Below, piece by piece: positions 21,238 through 31,200 of a DNA stretch of 63,069 bases. The notes under the pieces were generated by a model. The model ran no database searches and was not told the origin of the DNA. It was given only the letters and a program-made list of their open reading frames with translations. Positions within the stretch are counted from its first letter, which is position 1. Every line of letters begins with the position of its first letter. The DNA is taken from assembly GCF_000350225.1 (NCBI RefSeq), contig NW_005179331.1, positions 1 through 63,069 of the forward strand, given 5' to 3'. Origin of the DNA: Chondrus crispus (lineage: Eukaryota > Rhodophyta > Florideophyceae > Gigartinales > Gigartinaceae). A program made the translations under genes and the position numbers.

Positions 21238-21990
21238 GCAATGAGACGACGAACTCGCAGCCGGAGGCAAGGCAGAGGATCAACGACCCACCCCGATCAA
21301 CCCCAACGCGGCAATGCAGCCACAAGGGAAAATGCGGAACAATGGCACACAAGTACCGATAAGAAGCGCATAACCCCTCGGCAAACACGTCCGCCGCCCA
21401 AAACCACCACCGGGAAAATGGCCAGCACCCGCGACGAACACGACAACACAACCGCGCAACAGGTGACTGACGAGGATATATGCGAAGGTAAGCAGTATGC
21501 CCTCGACTCAGGAGCGCATCCGTCACATGTTCGCAAACCCACGACGAACATGAAACCACTCCGACAAATCATCCGAACTAACACGGCCACCAACATCACG
21601 CCACCCGCCACACACAAGGGGATGATCCATATACGGACCAGTACGAATAGGCACATACGAGTCCCAGCGATCGCCAACCCAGCAATGCGATCCAACCTGC
21701 TATCAGTTCACGACATAGCAGAGCAATGGGGAGAGGTCCGGTTCACACCCACACAGGCCACTGTACTCGACACGAGCACACACCCGCCACAAATAGTAGC
21801 GCAAGCACGCTTCAGGAAAGGCATGTACTACCTCGATCTCCCAAAAACCAAAGGCAACGGCATAGCAGCCCGGAACATACCACCACGGTCAATAAAAAAT
21901 TCCAAAAGACCCGATACCCAAACCAAAAAAGCCCCCAATCCAAAAACAAAAAAAAGAAGACAGCGGCGCCAAAGCCAAGCCGCACACTAG
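21238..21990 (+). CDS. copia protease region
   Basis: Same phase as Gag after its TAG. It contains YALDSGAHPSH, the active-site DSGA of the retropepsin-like protease, then LLSVHDIAEQWGEVRFT, typical of copia protease C-terminal regions. The frame runs into a Lys-rich, A-rich stretch around 21890-21970. There the next domain (integrase) is found in the -1 frame. Confidence 0.75.
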   Translation, partial: AMRRRTRSRRQGRGSTTHPDQPQRGNAATRENAEQWHTSTDKKRITPRQTRPPPKTTTGKMASTRDEHDNTTAQQVTDEDICEGKQYALDSGAHPSHVRKPTTNMKPLRQIIRTNTATNITPPATHKGMIHIRTSTNRHIRVPAIANPAMRSNLLSVHDIAEQWGEVRFTPTQATVLDTSTHPPQIVAQARFRKGMYYLDLPKTKGNGIAARNIPPRSIKNSKRPDTQTKKAPNPKTKKRRQRRQSQAAH

Positions 21991-23666
21991 CACGTGGCCA
22001 CACCGCACCACGCGCAGAAAAAATCCCACTACACCAAATGCACAACCCAGCGCCCCCACCGCACACCCCAGCACACCCAGCTGTAGAAAGGGACTTCCAC
22101 CACTATCATGTACTGTTCAATCACATCAGACCAACAACGCTCCAGAAAATGGCCAAACTCGGCCTCCTGCCAAACCTCCCGCCCACACTCAGGCAACGAC
22201 CACCGCGGATCACCTGCTCGAGCTGCGCTGCAGCGAAGCAGCAGCCCGCACCGCACTACCCCAAGACGCACAACTACCGAGTAGGAGCCGCCTTTAGCAG
22301 TGATATATGTGGACCATTCAACCCCACATCCAGGCAAGGCAACAAATATATACTCACAGTAATAGACACCCGATCCCGCTACCTCATAGTCGACTTCCTG
22401 CAATCAAGAGCAGAAACACCGCACAGGCTGGATGTCATCCTCACAGCCCTCAAAAAACGAAAAGGGTGCAAACCGAGACTGTTCCACACAGACAACGCGA
22501 AAGAATATGTATCAGACAGCGCCAGCGCCGTATACAGATCGCACAACGTCATGCACAGCACTACAGTCCCACACACGCCCCAACAAAATGGGATCGCGGA
22601 AAGGATAAACAATACACTCATGAACTCAGCCAGAGCCGCCCTCCACCACAGCTCACTACCCAAGACGCACTGGGAAGACGCAGTAAGGGACGCTGCATTC
22701 AAGTACAACAATATACTCCACCACGGGATCAAAACCCTCCCCTACACCATGTGGACCAATGCCACCCCCGACGTCCCGCAGTTCCTGCTGTTCGGACAGC
22801 TCGGTACAGTACCTGAGTTAGCAAATCGGAAACAAATATCAAAACTCGCCCACAGGGCAACACCCGCCAGGTACCTCCATGGCATCGACGAAAACTACAT
22901 CATGGTCCTCGAACTCGACACGAACAGACCACGACGAGTTCGATGCGTCAACTTCCAACCATACCACAGCACCACCGATCCTGTAGCCTCACGCACATAC
23001 GCCACGAAAGCCTTCACCCCGCATCGCACGCTAACAGAGATAACAGGCACCACACCCGCCCCAGCTCACCCCGGACAAGCCAAAAAATACCCCGACGCTG
23101 CCGAATGGGAAAAAGCCCACAACGCCGAACTCGACAACCTCGACGCCATGAACGTAGTACAGTGGATACCCGACTCCGAAATCCCCAAGAAACGGAAACT
23201 GATACCCCTAAAAATGGGATATCGTTACAAGAGGGACAGCAAAGGACAAATTGCATCGAGAAAAGCCCGATGCTCTGCAAGGGGGGACAAAATGCTACCA
23301 CACAAGCACTACGACCCATCCAAAACTACAACGTACATGGCCGACAAGACCACAGTACGCGCAATGTTTGGAATAGCGGCCAAGTACCGCATGCACATCG
23401 AACACATCGATATCAAGTCAGCGTACCTACACGAAAAATTTGCGCACAACGGAGAAGAAACAGTATATGTGAGACAGCATGCCAGATTCAATGGCACATA
23501 CAAACATGCCTGCCAAGGCGGAAAACTAAACATGAACATATACGGGACGCCATCCGCCGGCCACACATACCTATCTGCAGTCTTCACACTCCTACGAAAA
23601 GACAACTTCAAGCAAAGCGAAGCAGACCTGTGCCTCTGGTCCAAAAAAAAGGCAAAGAACATATAA
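21955..23666 (+). CDS. copia integrase and N-terminal half of reverse transcriptase
   Basis: The frame is open from 21726, but the homologous part begins at the A-rich tract near 21955. The zinc region shows FHHYHVLFNH.. and CSSC (H-H-C-C). The catalytic triad is visible as SSDICGPFN, FHTDNAKEYV and QNGIAERINN (D, D, E). After a Pro/Thr-rich linker, the reverse transcriptase begins (AEWEKAHNAELDNLDAMNVV, later IDIKSAYLHEKF). The frame ends at 23666 just after an A8 run at 23642-23649. The rest of the RT continues in the -1 frame. Confidence 0.85.
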
Positions 23667-24706
23667 TTGCTGCTGTCAGCATGGATGACTTCACAGTACT
23701 CGCCTCAACCGCGAAACTCAAAGACGAGTTCGCCGCAGCCCTAGCGAAAGCGTACAACATCAAACGCCTAGGGGAACACAGGACTTTTCTCGGATGGACG
23801 GTGACACGACACCAAAATGGAGACATTCACATCTCCCAGCCCAACGCCATCAACTACAGAGTACAGCAAGTGGACATGGCCAAATGCAATGCTAAAGACA
23901 CCCCATACTGCGACGGTGTCCTGCTCCACAAGCCAACAGACAAAGACGAGACCCAACTGCACACACTCAAAAAATACCAGCAGATCATTGGGGACCTACG
24001 CTATGTCGCTGACTCGACGCGACCAGACATCTACTTCCTGGCAAACAGACTAGCAGTAGCGGCCAACAACCCGACGCAAAGGCACTGGAACGCACTAAAA
24101 CGCCTGATAAGGTACCTCAAGGGCACACCAAACACAGGCCTCACGTTCCGAGCCGGCAAGCAAGCAGACAAAGAGAAACCCCAGAACCTCCTTGTCTCGT
24201 ATGCCGATGCCGATTTCGCCGCCGACATCACGGACAGGAAGTCCATATCGGGGACCCTCCACACATATAACGGCACACCGATATGTTGGGGGTCCCTCAA
24301 GCAAAACATCACAGCCTTATCCACCTGTGAGGCAGAATATATTGCGGCCACCTCCGCCGCACAGCAGACCACGTGGATCCGACGTCTGCTACAGGACGTG
24401 CACATGCTGCCGCAATCCCCGACCCCCTTGATGATAGACAACCAGTCCGCCATCCACGTTGCCAACAGCACGGGACCGACGAAGAGGCGAAAATTCATAG
24501 ATCTGAGGCATCACTACCTCACGCATCAAGCCCAAAAGGGCACAATTGCCATTGCACATGTTCCCACGGACGAACAACTCGCGGACGTCCTCACAAAACC
24601 GCTGCGTCGTCAAGCATACACGCGCCTCCTCCCCAAACTACACCTCAGAAACCACACGACTGCAGACGGCAAAACTGCAGCGCCGTCGACAGGGGGAGTG
24701 TCATGA
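23642..24706 (+). CDS. copia reverse transcriptase C-terminal half and RNase H
   Basis: Continues from the A8 run with AAVSMDDFTVLAS (the catalytic D-D pair) and FLGWTVTRHQNGDIHISQP. RNase H follows (VSYADADFAADITDRKSISG, and ALSTCEAEYIAATSAAQQTT). The protein ends in a TGA that overlaps the start of the 3' LTR region. The polypurine tract (AGGGGGAG, 24691-24698) immediately precedes the LTR. Confidence 0.88.
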   Translation, partial: QKKGKEHIIAAVSMDDFTVLASTAKLKDEFAAALAKAYNIKRLGEHRTFLGWTVTRHQNGDIHISQPNAINYRVQQVDMAKCNAKDTPYCDGVLLHKPTDKDETQLHTLKKYQQIIGDLRYVADSTRPDIYFLANRLAVAANNPTQRHWNALKRLIRYLKGTPNTGLTFRAGKQADKEKPQNLLVSYADADFAADITDRKSISGTLHTYNGTPICWGSLKQNITALSTCEAEYIAATSAAQQTTWIRRLLQDVHMLPQSPTPLMIDNQSAIHVANSTGPTKRRKFIDLRHHYLTHQAQKGTIAIAHVPTDEQLADVLTKPLRRQAYTRLLPKLHLRNHTTADGKTAAPSTGGVS

Positions 24707-24900
24707 GAGCCATAAAAACAAACGTCGACGCCGCAACAGCAATGCGTCAGCAGTCATGAGAGCCATATACACACACGTAGCACACGTACAACAGCGATCA
24801 ACTCACCACGATCGCCGCCGGCCTACGGATCGCTACCATCCCTACATAAGGTAGATAGAGACGCGATCACAGTAAACCGAGCCATCGATCTTGCATCACA
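24699..24900 (+). repeat. copia 3' LTR (202 bp)
   Basis: Starts TGTCATGAGAGCC directly after the polypurine tract and ends TTGCATCACA, followed by the TCTCT duplication. It contains an internal direct repeat of TCATGAGAGCCATA at 24701 and 24754. The intervening 53 bp are missing from the 5' LTR. Confidence 0.93.
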
Positions 24901-24905
24901 TCTCT

Positions 24906-25656
24906 ACTTATACTACTTCGCTGGGCACGGGGTTGTGCTGGAGGCAGAGCCCCGTGCAACTCACTGTCGACCTGGTGGCGCTCCACGTGTCACTTCTTCC
25001 ACAGTGGTATGTAGTATCACTTGTGCGCTCTGTCACATTCAATGCGTCCCCGACTTGTGCTCCCGTCTCCACGTCCCACACCCGCACGCTCTCGTCTCCG
25101 GATCCAGATACCACACGTCTTCTGGGCACATTCATCGCAAAGCTGATCACCATTCCCGTGTGTCTAGTTAATGCATCCTCGAGTTGTGCTCCCGTCTCCA
25201 CGTCCCACATCCGCACGCTCTTGTCTTCCGATTCAGATACCACACACTTTCCGTCTGCACTCATTGCAACGCCACCCACGCCGACTCATGACGGCGGAAA
25301 CTTATCAGTATTTTCCCCTCATATAAACTCCACAGCTTCTGCGTCCCATCTTCATTTCCGACAACCACATACCCTTTCCTCTCGCAGAAAGTCACGCAGC
25401 TGCCCTTCGTCACCTTTGCTATTCCTCCAGTCACTTCGGATTTTTCACTTCAAGAACACGACCCGGAACAATTCCTCACACCCCTGCTCCTTTTGCGCTT
25501 GCTTCCCTCAATGTTCCTTGAACCTGTACTCTCTGTTTCAAGGTCGCACTCCAATCGAATCACCTTCGTCTCCTTCTCAAGTAAATGCGTGAAAAATGCA
25601 ACTTTTAGCCCGCACAACTTCACCTGACATCCATACACTCCACCGCCGAAGTCCAT
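24906..25656 (-). pseudogene. NB-ARC/WD40 gene, middle part (WD repeats)
   Basis: Reading on the minus strand: a start-like segment (MDFGGGVYGCQVKLCGLKVA), then WD-like units in shifting frames. GYVVVGNEDGTQKLWSLYEG is followed by ISFRRHESAWVA, SADGKCVVSESEDKSVRMWD and RRRVVSGSGDESVRVWDVET. Three frame breaks or stops are needed to connect these (near 25450, 25290 and 25030), so this is not an intact gene. WD repeats form beta-propellers for protein interaction. Confidence 0.6.
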
Positions 25657-25735
25657 CTTGATTTCGATGCCTCAGTGATAGCGATATAGGAAGACAATCT
25701 GCTCTACCAAATTTCCACCGGCTGGCCCCACACAT

Positions 25736-26110
25736 TCACAAACACGCCGTATCTGCGGCCGCGGCCGTGCATAATCTCCTTTTCTTCTTCCCACTGCATC
25801 CAGCAGTGTCTGCCAGGATTGATAACTCTTGAAGAATGCCCGTGTTTATATCGTTGAGAACATACATATCATCAACGTTACTAAAACATACGTGTGTGCT
25901 AAACCATGCTTGCGCCTTGGTTAGTACCCTGCCACAATAGCTCTGCTCTCGCATTTTTGGAGCCGTTCGGCTGCCACCGGACGCCTTCACGATCGTGTAC
26001 AGCCGTTCTGACACTCGCCCTCCGTTTGCATCTTCCCCCAGAGACACAAAATACACTCCTCCCGAGAAACGACTCTTAATATCATCGCCATGCTTCGTGT
26101 CGTTCGACAA
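25736..26110 (-). pseudogene. NB-ARC-like NTPase fragment
   Basis: A frame with SRFSGGVYFVSLGEDANGG, an RLYTIVKASGG segment and, 60 residues on, VCFSNVDDMYVLNDINTG. This order resembles the part of an NB-ARC (STAND) domain from the strand after the P-loop to the Walker B/kinase-2 aspartates. The P-loop itself is not seen. With WD repeats immediately downstream on the same strand, the parent was probably an APAF-1-like NB-ARC-WD40 signalling NTPase. The call is from residue pattern only. Confidence 0.4.
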
Positions 26111-26239
26111 GACATGAGATGAGGCGAACGGTTTGTTCAGCCCGGCCGGTAAGGCGTAAGATGATTGTACGGGTCAGCGATGCCGTTAGTGACTATGGGA
26201 AATTGTTCGGATTCGGAAAAGTGGCGGTGACAACACGTT

Positions 26240-26428
26240 GTTTTCTCTCCTTTCTTTCTTTCTTTCTTTCCTTTCTTCCTTTCTTTCTTTCCTTTCTTCC
26301 TTTCTTCCTTTCTTCCTTTCTTCCTTTCCTTTCTTTCCTTCTTTCTTTCCTTTCTTTCCTTATTTCTTTCCTTTCTTTCCTTCTTTCTTTCTTTTCTTTC
26401 CTTCTTTCTCTCTCTCTCGCTCTCCCAC
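26240..26428 (+). repeat. Polypyrimidine microsatellite (CTTT/CCTTT)n
   Basis: About 190 bases of TTTCTTTC and TTCCTTTC units with no purines apart from one A. All frames are open on both strands, which explains the long Ser/Phe/Leu and Lys/Glu/Arg frames here. Confidence 0.95.
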
Positions 26429-26569
26429 ATGTGGTCGGATGCCGTTTTCATGTATGACGTTCTTCGTCGTGGCACAGAGTGGGCAGCAACGACATGCTTC
26501 AACGCTTACACATATATGCTTAGCGCTGCAGATGAGCTCAGTACCTTGACGGGGGAGTACCTCTGACAG

Positions 26570-26765
26570 TATAGGGTGAGTGCCCCTCGCCAGTAGATTT
26601 TGTAGAGATCTCTTGCAATGGTTTTGCGACTTGTTATTGCGTTGTCGGCACATGCCAACATCGCATGCCAACATGGGACATCACCACTCTGGTGAAGCGG
26701 GTCTGCACGCCAGGCACATGACATGTCCACCGAGCTACGCGGAGTCTAAATGGCACGTGTCCTAT
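26570..26765 (+). repeat. Dispersed repeat R2, longest copy
   Basis: Contains in order both segments found separately at 8281-8374 and (inverted) 9541-9648: TATAGGGTGAGTGCCC.. and ..TCTGGTGAAGCG..CACGCCAGGCACAT..GGCACGTGTCC. It has no coding potential; probably a non-autonomous element or a fragment of a larger one. Confidence 0.7.
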
Positions 26766-26794
26766 GTTTAGTTCCGGCGCCAGTTCCCGCGGGA

Positions 26795-27200
26795 CGATAC
26801 GTTTTGGGCACATGTCAAGATCGATACGTAATGACAAAACACGTATCGTCCAGGCCTGATTCGACGTATGTGCGATTTTGGTACTGCCTACGGTATATGG
26901 CCCAAAACGTATCGTGCCGGGCGGTTTTTACGGCGACAGTTTTCTGGTGGGACGATACGTTTTAGGCCGATTTACACGGCGGCACCACCATACGCGCTGT
27001 ATTTGCAACATTGCTGTTGGCAATTTCTGACTAAAAGTTTAGCGACAGCGGCGCACAGCCAATAAAATGTCAGTGCGCAAAATCTAGTTTTAGCCGTGTG
27101 CGATTAGAAGCGCATGAGCAATATTATTAACTTCATATTTTATCATGTACCATGTCCCTCGTCTGCCAAGATTGTCAGATGCTCAAAACGTATCGTGCTG
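26795..27200. repeat. Cluster of ACGTATCGT/ACGATACGT motifs
   Basis: At least six occurrences in both orientations (near 26797, 26827, 26841, 26906, 26953 and 27187), most extended to AAAACGTATCGTSC or GGACGATACGTTTT. The surrounding sequence is non-coding. Confidence 0.6.
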
Positions 27201-27399
27201 GGGGGCAATTACAGCAGACAGATTTAGTGGCAGGGCCTTATACTGCACTAACAGTGTCCCAATGCGCATGTACGAATTACATAATAAGGCGGCGTAATTC
27301 ATGTCCTGAACATCAAAGCTTTCTAAGTTATTTACTGCGCGAAATTGAAAAGCGCCGTATGCAGGTTTCGATGATCGTTGCCTCAACGACGCATTTTGG

Positions 27400-27895
27400 A
27401 CGGGTGTGTCAGAGATGCGTTGGGGAGGGATGCGCGCACGATGCGTTCTGAAGAGGTGCGTCTAGAGTGCGAGCTGAGGGGGTGCGAGAATGATGCGTTG
27501 GAAGGGGTGCCAGAATGCTACGTTGGAGAGGGGTGCGCTCGTGATGTGTTCTATAGGGGTGCGCTCATCATTCGTTTTAGAGGAATGCCAGAATGATACG
27601 TTCGAGAGGGGTGCGCCCACGACGCGTTCTAAGGGGGTGCCAAATTGATGCATTCGGGAGCGGTGCGCCCATGATGCGTTCTGGAGCGGCGCGAGAACGA
27701 TGCGTTTTGGAAGGGTGCGAGAATGATACGTTCGGGACGGGTGCGCCCACGATGCGTTCTGAAGGGGTGCCAGAATGATACGTTCGAGAGGGGTGCGCCC
27801 ATGATGCGTTCTGGAGGGGCGCAAGAACGATGCGTTTTGGAAGGGTGGGAGAATGATACTTTGGAGAGGGCTACTCGCAAGACGCGTCCTGCAAG
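27400..27895. repeat. Minisatellite, ~27-bp unit
   Basis: Degenerate tandem units around GGGTGCGCCCATGATGCGTTCTGGA, alternating with GGGTGCCAGAATGATACGTTCGAGA, i.e. a two-type higher-order pattern. The unit is near a multiple of three, so several frames stay open on both strands. The predicted Arg/Thr/His-rich peptides are by-products. Confidence 0.8.
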
Positions 27896-28236
27896 GGGCC
27901 TGAACGGTGCGTTTGCATGTTTCTTTTCTGTTTCAGCTACTTCTGTAGTAGATGGCCGTTACGAAAGCACAAGTGTAAATTTTGTGGGGTTGTTTGTGTA
28001 GTGGAAAAACAGCAAAACGGCACAATTGCTGAGCATAGCAGTTGGATATGGCGCGACGTAGAAGATGTATAAATGAATGATTCAACAAAAACGGCGGGTA
28101 GTGATCGCACGGGCACATGGAAATGTGAGGATCGCTGTGACATGTGAATGGTTCCGTTTTCGAGAAGATTGAAGCTTTCTATCGTTGAGTTTATTGAAAA
28201 TGTGGTCCTAATACTGCAGTATGTGGATATCGAAAA

Positions 28237-31200
28237 CTACTGGCAGTCCAGTTGGAGAAGACCTTGATGTATGGCCCAAGCCAGTGGGAGCCATATTGTC
28301 AGAGGCATATCGTCGTTATTCTCGTCAGCGGACTCTATGGATGCATCCGAGAAGATGACGGCTAAGTCCTTTTCAGTGACCCGGGCCGGGCGGTCACGGA
28401 GAACGGAGTTGAAGCGGCAAAGGATTTCGGAAGGGAACAGGTTTTCAGCGATCTGTTGCTGGAAAGACTTCATTCGCCAAAGGTTCCAGGCGAGTGATAT
28501 CATAGGACGTAGATCGCAACGACCGTATTGGCCGAATGTGGGGTGAAGTGGTTGGCCAAGGCAGTGCGAGAGGCGGCAATCATAGCACTTGAGAGGGACT
28601 TTTCTTGGGACGGGGCAAGACGGGACGAAATGGGTCGTAGAGAAACAGGCATAGCAGCTTCTTTCCATGAATGGACAGTCATTCTGAGGATGTTCCGTAC
28701 CGGAACGGCGGGGAGAAATGTGGCATAAGAGACACGTCGTCTTGGTTAGGAAGAGGAATTGAGTTACTAACTGTACCGTGGATTCGGTGTCAATTGCCTG
28801 GAAGTGACTAAATGGCAACGATAGGGGAGGTGACGGGGAAGGGAAAGGGTTTGTGAGAACATTAGGTTGGGTTTGGCGCGCCATACTGGGAGAAGTTCGT
28901 AAGCTCTTGAATGAATTTCTTCCCGATGGTGGAAGTGATGCGGGCCGTTTGCCCGAAAGGACTTGCTTCAAAGATGGTGACGCCGTCGGAAGTGACCGTG
29001 GACGGACTGGAAATGGTGCTTGCTGCATTGAAGGTGATGCTGAAGGCAGCAAGCGTTCACTTGATTGTTGTGGGGAGAAGCTAAGGATTCTTCGAACTGG
29101 AGGGGCTGGAGGGGGGTTGGTTGGAGCGGATTGCTCAAGCAAGAGGAGCATTTCATCGAAGTTGTGCTGCGTGGATGTGGTGGCTCCGATTTGGTTTTGC
29201 CGTTGAGGCTCGAGATGGTTTTGATTTTGATCTTGATGTGGAGGTGGCAACTGCGATTGCGATGGTGTGGTGGGAAGCAAATGTTGCTGAGACTGGGATT
29301 GCGAATTTGCACCCCAAGGTCTAGAAGTATTCTGTGTGTGAAATTGTGAACTCTGAGGGGTGTGCGGTGCATTAGTTGGCTGGGAGGGGAACATGGATCT
29401 GCAAACACCGCACCAGACTGCGTGCTTGTCGAAGCGACAGACACCAGAGACTTGGCCATCCATGGCTGTGTAAAGTGCATCTTTGCGGCAATCCGTGGTA
29501 TTGAGGACCCAATTCATCATCTCGTTTCGGTTCGTTACTGCGAGATCATTTTCGTCAATGTTGCCCTTTTTGGGAAGGGAGGTTTCGAAGCTCTTATTGT
29601 ACTGGGTTGAGTTTAGGACGAAGACGAATGCGTGGTGTCCGTCGCGTCCAGACCGGCCACTCTCCTGTGCAAAGTCGACGAGACTTCTTGCGGCGCCAAG
29701 ATGAACTGTTGCTCGAACATCTGGAACATCTATTCCGGTACCGAAGGCGGACGTACAAACCATAATACGGAACAGAGTTGAAGGTACGAGGTCCTTGGTT
29801 GTTATGATGTCGTAGAGCTCTTCGTTTGCTGTCCAGTCGTTGTGGGCCTTTTCGCGAGCTTCTTTAGTGAGGCCGGCATGATATATGAGCGGCTCGACTG
29901 CGATGCGTTGATTGGAGTGGGCAACACTTCCTTGTGCATATGCGGCCGTCAGGGCTTTGTGGAAAGAAGTTGTTTCTTGGCGGGTCAGGGCGAAAGCGAT
30001 GATTCTATATATTTTGGGCAACGGCTTTGGGGCGTTGGTGCAATCGAGGAAGTGCTGATGCAGAAAGCTTACTGCATTCATCTTCATGACTTCTTGTGCG
30101 GTGGCAAAGGAGCCTTCAGGAGTGCGAGTGTTTAGGCCCGGGTCAGAGTCGTCACTGAAGGTATGAACAACAAACTCGAGATTCCTTCTTTGAGAAGGCA
30201 TTGAGAAAAGGAAGGCTGTGTTAATGCCGTGGCGCTCTAGAATGATTCTTCTCTCGCAGGGTGGGACGGTGGCACTGAGGAGTACACGAGGGACTGACTT
30301 TGGGATGATAGAAAGGGATCGACGCAAAAACTTCAATTCAGGGCGGAAATGTTGCCACATGGCTGTGAGATGAGCCTCATCAATGACTACTCGAGCGAGC
30401 CTGTTAGTATCCATAAGTCGAACAACCAGCTCTTTGAAAGACGGCCGCGACAACTGTTCGGCCGTGAAGATGTAGAGGTCGGCAAATTCCAGTGATCCTT
30501 GTCCATTCACGCAATGTGATGCGAGTAGGGCGAAGTTTGTCGCGCGCCTCATGTACTCCGATACAAGGGCCTTGAGGGGAACGACTACGATAGTGGACTT
30601 GATATTCTTTTCCATGAAAGCTGGTAGAAGGACTGCCATAGACTTGCCTGATGCGGTGGGCATCAGTACGAGGGAGTTGTTCTGCGACGCGGACACAGTG
30701 GCTGTGACAGCAAACTGCGTTTGAGACATGAATTCCGCAGATTTAGAACGTGTGGCCTTTTTGAGAGCGGACAGTAGAGGCCTGAAGAGGGGAGGGAGGA
30801 TATGGTTCGGGGGGTTATCGAGGCGAATACTGTGATTGGAGTGGGACCCTACAGAGAAACTGTTGGGGAATTTGAGAGCAGAGGGGTTTGGCTGCAGTTG
30901 TTGCAGTTCGTTTGCTGTGCTTCCGTTGAGAGCATGAAGGAGGGGTTTCGGTTGATGAACCTGGAAGACAGGCTGCGGCTCATGTTGGGATAGCGAGGTC
31001 ACTCGAGACTGGAGTTGCTGTGAATGTTGGAGGGGGAGCGGTTGTGAAGAAGCGCGGTCACTATAAAATGACGGCAGCTTCAGATGGCGGTGCCATTCAT
31101 GGGAGAATTGGCGGTGCTTTGTTAGCGTGGCGGCGGGACAGTCGGGCATTAGCCAGGTAGTTCGTCCGTAGTGTTTGTGGGCGAAAGAGGAGGTATGCGC

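Larger units (their letters stand above)
20128..24900 (+). mobile_element. Ty1/copia LTR retrotransposon, frame-disrupted
   Basis: 4773 bp with TG..CA LTRs (20128-20276 and 24699-24900) and a TCTCT target duplication at 20123-20127 and 24901-24905. Order Gag, protease, integrase, reverse transcriptase, RNase H identifies Ty1/copia. The shared LTR sequence has one visible difference, implying a young insertion, yet the coding region has several frame changes, two of them on A8 runs. Lineage could be the aquatic GalEa/red-algal type, but that is only a guess. It interrupts the NB-ARC/WD40 pseudogene in antisense orientation. Confidence 0.93.

Noticed and set aside
26119..26502. Long Ser/Phe/Leu and Lys/Glu/Arg frames on both strands
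   Set aside because: Both are translations of the CTTT/CCTTT microsatellite.
27462..28001. Arg/Thr/His-rich frames at the minisatellite
   Set aside because: By-products of a ~27-bp repeat whose length keeps frames open.
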